From the NCBI GenBank assembly GCA_019775845.1, contig JADQAV010000018.1, positions 69,044 through 133,043 of the forward strand: a DNA stretch of 64,000 nucleotides. The letters run 5' to 3'. The first letter of the stretch is position 1, and each line of letters opens with the position of its first letter. This stretch comes from Myrmaecium sp. VS I D KN 1 (Eukaryota > Ascomycota > Dothideomycetes > Valsariales > Valsariaceae). Position numbers and translations under genes: made by a program. This document shows, piece after piece, positions 21,247 through 30,831 of this stretch. A model generated the notes under the pieces. It made no database searches and had not been told where the DNA came from. It worked only from the letters and a program-made list of their open reading frames with translations.

Positions 21247-23364
21247 TGTAGGTGCTGTACTGTATATGTTGCAGGGAGGGTCGCTTGGGATGGGAGGTAG
21301 GAGGCTTTTTTGAGCACGGCGACAAGGAAGACGGCTTTCCTGGAGGTCTATGATTTATGCTCGCAGCGGAGGATTATGCGCGCAGGGGCAACTCTAATAA
21401 TTACTGCGGATCGAAGGGAGGAGGAAAAGGGGGGTGAAGAGAAGGAGGAGGAGACGGTCGCGCGAAGGGTGATCGGGATGGGAGAGGGGGAACGGAGGTC
21501 ACAGTGGATGAGGCAGCGCAAAGGGTGAGTGAGGAAGACAAGCGGAAGAGGAAAAGAGGAGGAGAGAAGGAAGATGTTGGGCGCGAGGCTCGACATAAAT
21601 TATTATACATGACGAAGCGGAAACGGTCGGAGTTAAGGGATCGGGGGGTGTGAAGGAAGGGGTGGGGGGGTTTGGTCGGTTGGTCGGATGGTCGGTTGCC
21701 CAGAGAGATGGAAAGAAGCCCAAAGAGCGATATGATGGATGATGGCATGTGAGTTTGGAAGCCCTTAGGAGGGCCCTTTTTGCCCACCCGGCGCGCCCCG
21801 GCCGGAGCGGCTACTAGAGGTCATCAGGGCGCCGGCGCCCACAAGCTTTTCCGGGTGACCCGCCCGCGACGCCCCTAGCGTTTCTGAGCTTTTCCGACAA
21901 CGGCAGGCGACGGGACGCCAAGGAGAAGTTGCGCGCGCTGATTCGCTGACCGCCCATGTTCGTCCTCGGAGCGGCTCGGTTGCAGGGCTGACATGGGCCA
22001 TGGGGGAGATCGCGATCCAGGTGCTGAACCCCATCACCGCCCATCATCACCGCTCTCTCTTCAGCATTTGCCTTTCCGAAGCTTCCGGGCTGGCTGTCAT
22101 GCAGAGGTCGTTTTCACCACTGCTTCTTACTCAGCGCCGTTGACGACCATTGATGCGACCTCACGCAGCTGCACCCCGGAATCTACAATCCGGTCAGGAA
22201 ATAATCTTAGTACCGGTACTCCTAGAATACCAGTAAATACAGTACTATAGCCAGCAAACAGCATACTCCCCTAATCCCACGCTTCAAGAAAACATCAATA
22301 ACCACATACCGACTACCCACGGAGTACCTCCCCATCGTCGATGAACAAGAATCAAGCGAAAACCATCCTCCCCTCCAATCCTCACAAATGACCCGAAAAG
22401 TCTCCGGGTCGTCCCCTCCCACCAATAACAGCCCGCCCAAACCCCGTACGGACATCGTCGGACTTAAGTCGGCTCGCTCGCCAATTCGTCCCCTCCCCTT
22501 CGGAGCAGTTCATACCTACTGCTCCTTCTTCACACCGACGGCCGTAAGATCATTTCTATGTACTAGTAGGTACTCCTTCACCCGCGATGCGGTGCACAAT
22601 CGATCGGTATCGGTATCGACATCGGGAGACCGGTTTTCTCCTCGCTCATCGCGTTTTTAGTGAAGGGACGCACGGGGACTGAGCGGTTTTTCTGTTTTCT
22701 TGGCTTCGGTTTCGTCTTCCGTTTTTCCTCCTCTTAACCGACGCCTATATAACGTGATATGAGGAAGGAAGAGACTGAATACCGCATTTGAATATATCGA
22801 AGATATCCAGGGTCTGTGAATGTCCATGCAGTCGATGCTCAGGGTTTCAGGGATATATAGTATCCATCATTGCCCTTCCTTTGCCAGGAGTGATACTTCA
22901 CGGTAACCCGGAACCTGATAGAATAGGGGATATCCCTTGCTTTCTTTCTTTCTTTCTGTCAGGACCGATTGAGTTGATATTTCGAACATTTCAAATGGTT
23001 TTATTGCTTCAAAAGAAAGTCAAATTATCGCTCGTTCCGAGGAGCTTCGTTTCTCGCGCCATATTTTTATTTACTTATTTCTTCACGATTTTCGGTTTCC
23101 TTCCCTATAACAACATTTTTCGACTTTATGTCTTGAATCAAACTACTGCACGTCATTCATCAACATCAGTCATATTCTTTTACAGCGAAGATAAAAAAGA
23201 AGAATCGAAAAAGAGAAATCAAATCATCCTTCCACACCATCCCCATTACCTCCCTTCCAATCCCACACCAGCAGCATCAGCATGGCGAGCGCAACGACCA
23301 TACATTCCCACAACACCAAAACCTCTCTATATCCATCCACATTCCACTCCCCACAAATAACGCT
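21247..23364. other. Gene-free stretch, about 2.1 kb
   Basis: Upstream of the small membrane-protein gene and downstream of the DUF1749 gene. It contains a purine-rich block (21400-21560) and an A/T-rich block from about 22780 to 23250. Frames here are short, T-rich and without motifs. No gene is supported. Confidence 0.55.
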
Positions 23365-24312
23365 TTACCCCTCCAACCCCCGCAAAAACCCCGTAACCCT
23401 CTGCACCAAATCCCCCACCACCTCCTCAGGATCCCCACTCAAACTATGACTCGCCCCCTCCACCACCCCGCCATTCCGCTCATCCACCTCCGCGCCCCCC
23501 TCCCTCACCACCCGCGCCCAGCGCTTCACCAACGCCCTCTTATCCACCGTCTCCGGGACATACTCATCGGCGCCCGACATCAAAAACGCCACCCTTGTCC
23601 CCCGCGGCACGCGCGCAAACCCCTTCTCCCTCAACCGCCGCTCATCAAAATCGCTGCTGAAAAAGTCATCCTCGCCCTCCCCCCCAGGGCTCGCGAGACT
23701 CCAGAACCGCCGCGCGCACACGAGATCCTCGAACGGGTTGTCGAGCGGCAACACGTCTTCCCCTTTGCCGGCTGCGATCCATTCTTCCGCCGTGCGCACC
23801 CAGCGCGCGTAGACTTCGAGTGGGAAGCCGGTTTGGAAGGCTTCGCGGTCGCTGACACTGGCTTGCAACAACGCACCCGCCACCGGCGGCCGCCCCTCCC
23901 CATCCTCCTGCGTCAGATACCACAGCACATCCTGACACCCCGTGCTATTCCCCATGAGCACCACGCGTCCGGCAGGACGCAAACGGGCAAAATACCCCAC
24001 CGCCTCCGCCAGCTCGGCCGCGTCCCGGCGCAGGCTCCCCGTGCCCCAGCCTTGGTAGCTGGAGGTGAGTTGGATTTCGGCGAAGGACCAGCCGGGGGGA
24101 AGCGCGGCGGCGAGGCGGGGCGTGTAGGACACGGTGAGCAGGCCGTCGCTGAGACCGCCGACGAAGAGGAGGGTGTTCTGGGTTTGGGGGGAGGTTGGGG
24201 GGTGCGGGGGCTGGTGCTCGAAGGCGAAGAGTTTCTTTGTGGGGGAGTAGCGGTGCATTGTTCCCGGGATGGGGGGCGGGAGGGCGGCGTCGTTGGGGGT
24301 GGTGGTGGACAT
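23365..24312 (-). CDS. DUF1749-family alpha/beta hydrolase-like protein
   Basis: Single exon, 315 residues, normal length for the fungal/plant DUF1749 family (UPF0613), which has an alpha/beta-hydrolase fold. Seen: an early beta-strand and oxyanion-loop-like region NTLLFVGGLSDGLLTV, the conserved QLTSSYQGWGTGSLRRDA, and a nucleophile-elbow-like VVLMGNSTGCQDVLWYL near residue 125, with Ser in G-N-S-T-G. Late in the protein are SGADEYVP, a likely acid region, and GVVEGASHSLSG, the likely His. The triad is therefore plausible. The substrate is unknown; some databases attach unrelated names (for example dolichol-phosphate mannosyltransferase), which I would not follow. The ATG at 24312 gives the usual N-terminus (HRYSPTKKLFAFEH). 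Confidence 0.88.
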   Translation of the reverse strand: MSTTTPNDAALPPPIPGTMHRYSPTKKLFAFEHQPPHPPTSPQTQNTLLFVGGLSDGLLTVSYTPRLAAALPPGWSFAEIQLTSSYQGWGTGSLRRDAAELAEAVGYFARLRPAGRVVLMGNSTGCQDVLWYLTQEDGEGRPPVAGALLQASVSDREAFQTGFPLEVYARWVRTAEEWIAAGKGEDVLPLDNPFEDLVCARRFWSLASPGGEGEDDFFSSDFDERRLREKGFARVPRGTRVAFLMSGADEYVPETVDKRALVKRWARVVREGGAEVDERNGGVVEGASHSLSGDPEEVVGDLVQRVTGFLRGLEG

Positions 24313-25100
24313 GGTGTGCTTCGGTTTTCCTCTTGTCGTTCTTCTTGTCGTCTTTTTTTCTGGTACGGAGTAAGGTAGTTCTTTTTCCTCCGCTTAGTTG
24401 ACTCGCAGGTGGATGAGGACCAGTCAGTCGGAGAGCAATTCCGAGAGAAAGAAGTGAAGAAGAAAAAAGAAGACGTGACGAGCTCCGAGCACAAAGCGAA
24501 AGCAAGAAGGAGAGAAGAAATAAGCAGAAAAGCTGAAGCTCTGTGAGTCGTTGTAAATCAGATCAGATGAGGGCGTCAAAAAGTCGTCAGCGCGGGGTGT
24601 CGTACCATCATTCCTCCCCCGCCACCCAACTCGATCCTGCGGAAGTGGGGAACGGAGAAGGATCGCCGAAGGATCGCCGGAGGTGATGCTCGGTCCGAAA
24701 CGAGCCTCAGGCACTCAGGACGGACTTGATGTCCAGCGCTACATACTACAGACAAGGCTGGCAAATCGTGCGGAGCGCATATTGGATGAACGGTTATCCT
24801 GATGGTAGGTACACCGACTAGTAGGCGGTTACTCCGTGCTCTTGGGCTGAACGCCAGCAAAATACGCGTGCAAAGCCAGCTAAACTGCCTGCCCGCTCAT
24901 ACCATATCCCCAGCAAGAAGAAGAAGAAAGCGGGAGTCATCCGGCGGCTCAACATAGCATTAGAAAGTGAAGGTGATGATGCGGTGTGATCGATGCACTC
25001 AAAAGGCGCCGAAAGAAGAAAAATAAAGAAAAAATACAAGCAAGTGGTATCCCAATCCAACCCATCCAGTTTTCCCAAATCCCAAAAAACGCCTCCACTT
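24313..25100. other. Intergenic up to the assembly junction
   Basis: Promoter and leader of the DUF1749 gene and spacer. A-rich patches near 24455-24470 and 25005-25045 are seen. No gene. Confidence 0.55.
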
Positions 25101-25151
25101 GGGGGGGGGGGGGGGGGGGGGGGGGGGGNNCCCCCCCCCCCCCCCCCCCCC
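25101..25151. other. Assembly gap: poly-G, NN, poly-C
   Basis: 28 consecutive G (25101-25128), two N (25129-25130), then 21 consecutive C (25131-25151). The sequence across this point is not determined, and the true distance between the flanks is unknown. See the findings for why this looks like an artefact. It lies 20 bp beyond the stop codon of the transglutaminase-like gene. Confidence 0.95.
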
Positions 25152-25171
25152 AAACCCCAACTCACACCAAC

Positions 25172-27139
25172 TCACACCAACCCCCAAGCCGCGACCCCCT
25201 CCCCCGCCCACCCACACCGGCCATACCGCTCCCGAAACCGTTCCACCGTCAAGCCCCTCCCATCCCCGCCATCAAAGCTCGTCAACGCAAACACCGTCAC
25301 CGTCGCACCAGGCATCCCCATCTCCACGCGCGGCACATCCACCCACCACACGCCCCCCTTCACATCCATCTGAAACGGCTCCAGCCAATCGCGCCTGCCA
25401 TCGGCACCCTTGAGCGCAACCGCGAACAAATACGGCGCCCCCTCGCCGTGCCGGGTGAAATCCCAATGCGGGCAGATCTTGCCGAACTGGAGGCGCACGG
25501 TCCCTTCGTCGGCATGGACGCGGATGCCCTTCTCGCGCGGCAAGAAGCTCGACGGCGCGAGGCCGTGCCGCTTCTCCGCCGCGCCGAAGACCTGCACGCG
25601 TCCGCCGGCATCGAGGAGGAGGTACTCTTCCCAGCTCAACATCGGTTTGTTTCCATCGTCGGTGCGATACCAATGCCGGCTCTCGCTGGGGAAGTGGCGC
25701 TCGCCGAACTCCTCGTTGTCCATCGTGAACCAGGAGGGCGTGAAGTCGCGGCGGTACGGTTGGCCGGGCCCGTTGCAGTTCCCGCTGCCCCAGCAGGGGT
25801 CGATCAGCTTCCAGGCGCCCCCGTCGATGCGCACCGCGTTCCAGGCGTGGTTGGGGCGAAAGGGCGGGATGGCGGCGCCCGGGGCTAGGGCCGCGTAGCC
25901 GAAGCCTTTGCCGTGGCCGCCGACGACGACGGCTTCGAGGCCGGCGTGCAGGGCGAGCGCGGCGAAGAGGCCGGCGTAGCCTTCGCAGACGGCGAGGCCT
26001 CGAGCGAGGGTGGAGGCCGGGGTGGAGGGCTTGACGGCGTTGTTGAAGAAGGCGTCGACGTCGTAGTCGATGTTGTGGTGGAGCCAGGTGAAGATGGCGC
26101 GCGCCTTGTCCGTCGCGGAGGGGAAGGGGGAGGTGAGCTGGTGGGCGAGCCAGGGGACGTCGAGGTTGGGGTGGGACTGCCGGGGGAATCGCGCGGCGTG
26201 CGCGTCGACCGCTCGGAAATCGCGGCATTTGAGGCAGGATCCTGGGTCGGTTGGTTGAGGTTTGGAAGCATTGAGCTGAGCGAGGTTGGGACGGGAGGCA
26301 AGAGGAATCGGAGGAGGGACAGCGTCGGGCTGAGGGGCTTGGCCCGGCCTCGGCCCGGGTACCGGTGGGGTCTCCGTAGATTTATTCAAGGCGAACTCCA
26401 AAGCTGAGCGCTTGGGGACATTATTCTTGGGCGGCTGTGGCTTGGCAGGCGTAGTGCTTTGGCGTGCAGGCAGCGGCGGTCTGTTCGGCAGCGGAGGCGG
26501 AGGTTCGATTGAAGTCTTCCTAACCACTGCCGGCGCCGAGTGCGTCGGTTTCAGCGCAGCCCGAGCAGGTTTAGCCTCTTCCGTCTGCCTCTTCGGCGGA
26601 AGCGGAGGAAGTTTAGACGGGTCGAACGGCGGAGGCAGTGCCCGGCTTGACGAACCATCCCCCGCCAAATTCCCAGACCGCGCACTGAAGCTGGTACGTG
26701 TGGACACCCCGGAGATCGAGGAGTGGGAGGAGGCTATGGTGGAGACGGATTCGGTCGACGGTCTGCGCTGCACGCTCTGTTCCGACGGCCGGCGCGGAGG
26801 GAGCGCGGGCACAGGCGGCTTCGCAGTCGCAGCATGGCGGGGAGGAAGCCTGGGAGGCAGCGCTGGCTTCGACACGGTGGGAGACCTCACGGCGGGAGCA
26901 GGAAGGTTGCCAATGGCATCGGTCGTCGTCGTCGTCGGAGCATTGTCCCGGAGCGGAGGGACATTGGTGGAGTGTTGGCGGGCAGCGTATGCGGGCCGGT
27001 TGGCAGGCGGAGGCGGCGGCGGAGGACGAGCCTTTTTGGCGGCAGCGTGATCGTAACTGTATGGCGGAGGCGCGTTGGGAGTCACGGCGACCTGCTCCAG
27101 GTTGAGGGCGGCGATGCGGGCCTTGATCGACTCGGCCAT
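25172..27139 (-). CDS. Pro-rich protein with transglutaminase-like domain
   Basis: Single exon, 655 residues. Residues 1-300 are Pro/Ser-rich with many PPxP and PxxP motifs (SH3-binding type), and begin with a short helix, ESIKARIAALNLEQ. Residues ~330-460 form a transglutaminase-like (papain-fold) core with a complete Cys-His-Asp triad: Cys385 in AVCEGYAGLF, His431 in NHAWNAV, Asp447 in KLIDPCWGSG. A beta-rich C-terminal domain follows (to ~640). The architecture is like fungal relatives of the cytokinesis protein Cyk3, except that no SH3 domain is present; here the Pro-rich region could bind SH3 partners instead. Cytokinetic function is inference. The stop lies 20 bp from an assembly gap, so the last residues deserve caution. 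Confidence 0.88.
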   Translation of the reverse strand: MAESIKARIAALNLEQVAVTPNAPPPYSYDHAAAKKARPPPPPPPANRPAYAARQHSTNVPPLRDNAPTTTTTDAIGNLPAPAVRSPTVSKPALPPRLPPRHAATAKPPVPALPPRRPSEQSVQRRPSTESVSTIASSHSSISGVSTRTSFSARSGNLAGDGSSSRALPPPFDPSKLPPLPPKRQTEEAKPARAALKPTHSAPAVVRKTSIEPPPPLPNRPPLPARQSTTPAKPQPPKNNVPKRSALEFALNKSTETPPVPGPRPGQAPQPDAVPPPIPLASRPNLAQLNASKPQPTDPGSCLKCRDFRAVDAHAARFPRQSHPNLDVPWLAHQLTSPFPSATDKARAIFTWLHHNIDYDVDAFFNNAVKPSTPASTLARGLAVCEGYAGLFAALALHAGLEAVVVGGHGKGFGYAALAPGAAIPPFRPNHAWNAVRIDGGAWKLIDPCWGSGNCNGPGQPYRRDFTPSWFTMDNEEFGERHFPSESRHWYRTDDGNKPMLSWEEYLLLDAGGRVQVFGAAEKRHGLAPSSFLPREKGIRVHADEGTVRLQFGKICPHWDFTRHGEGAPYLFAVALKGADGRRDWLEPFQMDVKGGVWWVDVPRVEMGMPGATVTVFALTSFDGGDGRGLTVERFRERYGRCGWAGEGVAAWGLV

Positions 27140-28834
27140 GGTGGCTGCGGAAGGGAGAACGGGAGGGGAGAGGAGGGTGGCGACTGCTCCGGCGTCGGCT
27201 AGGGCGATCGAGCAGCGGAGATGGCGGGAGATTGCGTGAGCATGAAGGACGGCGGCGGTCGAGGAGAATCACGAAGGAGGACGAAAAGGAAGGACGAAGT
27301 GGCAGTTCGGCGTACCGTTGGATGATATGCAACGGCAAGCCGCAGGGGCAGGCAGTAGTCAGGCAGCACAAGGCAGCGACGGTGGCGCAGCAAACGGCGG
27401 GGAGCCGATGGGTGTGATGCCTGGCGACGGGCCGATCTTATCAGGCATCAGCATGGTGGTCGGGTGGGAGCGGGCGGGCGGGCGGGCGGGTTGATGAGCG
27501 TGGGATCTAAACATAGTAGCAACCGCAACAGTCACCAAGTCACACCCGAGAAACGGCCAACTCCAGATTTCCTCCACGACAGTTTCAAGTTGATGTCTGG
27601 ATCTTGCTGCGACGGCTGGTCATTCGGATGGTCGAGAGCGAAAGAGCGATGGAGCTCACAACGTCACGAGACAAGGCGAGAACGGCGGGTGAAGGCAAAA
27701 CGCAGACTATTTCTCTACCTGAACGAGACGGGGAAAAAAAAGAGGGAAAGCGCAGAAGAAGCAAACCCCACAAGCCCAGAGAGTGGAGGAGAGATGGGAG
27801 GAAAAGGGACAAAGGTAGGAAGAAACCCGAAGAAGCTCATTGCTCTCAAAAAGACAATCCCACATACACACAGACACAGACAGACACAAAAAACACCGAT
27901 GTTTCCACTAATCGTTGCTCCCCGCCCTTTCCACCCAGTGCCCACCTGTCCACCAGTCTACCCATCCACCCACCCAGCCCAACCATCATCATCATGATAG
28001 CATACCGTCCCTACCTCCCTCTCTCACGCGCAAAGACAAAAAGCGCGCCACGTTGCCGTGAAACACAACACAGAAAAGCCGCGATGGGCAAGGCAAGCGA
28101 GCAAGCGAGCGAGCAAGCGAGGTGGCCAGCAAGCCAGCAAAAAAGAAAGATCGAGGTGAAGAGAGAGTAAATAAAGATAAAGAGCGTCGTCGGCAAGGGA
28201 AGAAGAAAACAACGTTAAACCACAGGATCAACCCAGAAAAGAAAAAAGCACCGCCAACTCCCAAGTCCCTCCCGCCCGTTTCTGTAGATGCCGTAGAAGC
28301 TAATGGTGTGAAAAGGCGACAAAGATAAGAATAATAAAGAAGAAGCAAAAGCGAATGTGATGGAGTAGGAAGGGAAGGGTCTCCCTTTCGAAACGACGCG
28401 ACGCCCCCCCACCCGTTTGGAGATGCTGTGAGATAAAATCGAAACTCCCGCGCGCGACAATAAAGAAGAAAAGCGAAACCTATCCAAGAGATGTCGAAGA
28501 AAAGAAAAACCGGGAAGCGAAAAAGAAGATCAGGTTGGTAAGGATAGGAATGGGAAGCGAACGTGAAAAAAACAAACACGCGAGGGGGATGTTCCGTTTA
28601 ACAAGAGATTGGCCGGATGATAGATGGTTTGTTTTCTCGTTGAGGAAAAAAAAAAAAGCAAAAACAAAGATCGATATAGGTGTAGGTGGATGTATGTGTA
28701 TATAAAAGGTGGCGGGTGACATGTGAGTAATCGGTAGGCGAGGGCAGGAATCCGAGTGGCAGAATAGGGGAGAGAAAGCGGTGGCGTTAGGGCAGGGAGT
28801 AATCCTGCCTCTTCTCTGCGGCCGCGCGACGAGA
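27140..28834. other. Gene-free stretch between tandem minus-strand genes
   Basis: Contains the leader of the transglutaminase-like gene, a GGCG run at 27472-27490, an A/G-rich block at 27730-28350, an AGCAAGCG-type short repeat at 28092-28140, and a poly-A tract near 28645-28658. The last part is probably the 3' region of the Zn2Cys6 gene. No gene seen. Confidence 0.55.
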
Positions 28835-30831
28835 TTACCGCTTCCTCTTCTTATTCTTATCAGCCGGAGGCCCCATCGGAGTGTGCTCCAGCGGGACGCC
28901 GGTCATATGAACATCGGCAGTAGGCGTGAACTCCATCGACGTCTTCCTAACGGGGACGCCCATGTGGCGACCGTACCTGCCCTTGCGGCCGTTGCCCTCT
29001 TCCTCGCTGATGCAGCCTTCGATCCCGATGCCCGCATCTTTGCATCGCTGGCACGGGCGTTGGCGATCGCAGCCCTTCTTGCTCTTGCGGCACCGCTGGC
29101 AGCGCGGCTTGGTCGACAGGTCTTCCTCGTCGGCGCCCAGCTGGGCTTGGAAGTTAAGCGACGCGCTCGACGTCTTGCGCGACTGCGGGGGCAGCGAGGT
29201 CGGCGAGATGGGGATCTTGGTCGTGCTCGCGGAGGTCTTGGATGGCTTCTTCGACACTGTCGGTCGAGGCTTGCTGGATTTGGCAGGTTTGGTGCTCGGT
29301 CGGGACTTGGTGGAGGTGACGCTGCCCACCCGACCCTTGTTTGGAGGAGGGTGCATGTGTGCACCATGGTCATCCACCATCATCTCGTCGCTTTCACCCT
29401 TGAACGACTCGTCGTTCTCCTCGTACTCATCGCCACTGCTGTCATGGTCGTCACCGTCGACGTACTTCCCATCGCCCAACTGTCCATTGGTATAGGGGTT
29501 GGCGGGCAGCATGCTGCCGTCCTCTTCGCTTTCATCCTCGCTGGCTCCACTTGAAGCTGCCTCGGCTTTGCCACTCAGTGCATCGTCCAAAGTAGAGGTG
29601 GATGTTCTCCCATGAGTCGAGAAGTTGGATGCATCACCCAGCCGCATGAGTTGGAGTGCAACATCCTCATCTGAGATCACACTGCCGACGGTTGGGTCCG
29701 GCGTGGGTAGCAACAAACCACTGCTGCCCGAGGTGCGCCCGGACACGTACTGCGCCGAGCCGCGCCCTCGCTGGCGGTATCCTTGCGCTTGATATGGAGT
29801 GCTAATATGATGCACATACCCATTATCCCCCGGACCAAAGCTCTGGGGCGATGCGAGCGGGTTTGTGTATGAGAAAGTGTGGGAGTTGCCGAATGTGAAG
29901 GGGGAAGTGCCGTTCTGGCTTCCGATGCGTCGCTGTGGGGAGATGGACGAGAGCGAGTTCGTCATGGGAACTTGAGGAGGTACGAAGAGCGGCAGTTCCT
30001 GGCGAAGTCAGGAGCTAAGAACGTACCAACAACACGACATTCGAAGACCACGAGGGGCCTGGCGTGACTTACCGAGCTGTCGAACTTGGCGCGTTTGCGC
30101 CGACCGCCCTCGACGATGTTGTCGAGGGAGATATCCGCGCTCGCGACTTGATCCATCTTCGAGCGGCGCGAGCTCGTAACGGAACCATGTTCGCCATCGC
30201 TATCACTGTAGTCACTGGCTGCGTCGTTATAGGCAGGGTTTGTGAAGCTCTGGTGCGACCCAGGGCCACGTCGAACAGCAGGCCTGGACTTCTTAACGGT
30301 GCTCGCCGAATCACTGCGACGACCGCGAGTCGGTGACTTGCTCCTTCGACGAGACGTGCGCGAGGATGGCCTCGAGGTTGGCTGTGCAAGGCTTGACCCC
30401 GGTGCAAGCATTGGCAAGTTCTCGCCAAGCCGAGCTCGACGAGGAGATGCAACCTCGTGAGCAGCAGCTGGAGCTGGGACAGCAGGAGTGGGCTCCGGCT
30501 CTCCGGGTCGCTGCCGTACGAAGACGTTCATGTTCTTGCTGAAGTTTTCGTACTGCGCGATGAGCGTGTTGCCGTGCTTATCCTCGAAACTGATCGGCCC
30601 CCTCTCATAGAGGCCGAAGAAGTTCTTCACCGTCGTTATGATTGACTCGGTGGAGTCGTGAGGATATATTTGGACTTTCATTGGCAGGCGCGCACGCTGC
30701 GCGGGAGCTTCTGGCAAGATCAGTTCGAAACTGACGCTCTTCGGCTCAGCCGGCTGTCCATTGGTGGCGCCGGACATGCTCCCCGTGCCGGGAGCGGCAT
30801 CTTGCGCTTCCATTTCGTACTTCATAGCCAT
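28835..30831 (-). CDS. Putative regulator: N-terminal ubiquitin-like region, C-terminal Zn2Cys6 cluster
   Basis: Exons (minus strand) 30831-30073 and 29998-28835; the 74-nt intron has GTAAGT, a CTGAC branch and CCAG acceptor, and splices in phase (FDSS then ELPLFVPPQVP), giving about 640 residues. Residues ~51-110 look like a beta-grasp fold: MKVQIYPHDST, IITTVKNFFGLYERG, ISFEDKHGNTLIAQY, NVFVRQR. The middle is Ser-rich and acidic with basic patches (RRRSKSPTRGRR, GGRRKRAK). A binuclear zinc cluster lies near the C-terminus: Cys553-x2-Cys556-x6-Cys563-x5-Cys569-x2-Cys572-x9-Cys582. A basic tail, NKKRKR, ends the protein. It is probably a nuclear DNA-binding regulator. The cluster usually sits at the N-terminus in this class, so the order is unusual. 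I do not know an exact orthologue name. Confidence 0.88.

Noticed and set aside
23446-24378. Plus-strand open frame of 310 codons opposite the DUF1749 gene
   Set aside because: No motifs; composition is that of a complement of a GC-rich coding strand.
28092-28140. AGCAAGCG-type tandem, considered as a CRISPR or structured array
   Set aside because: Units are 4-8 bp with no spacers; it is a simple repeat in a eukaryotic intergenic region.
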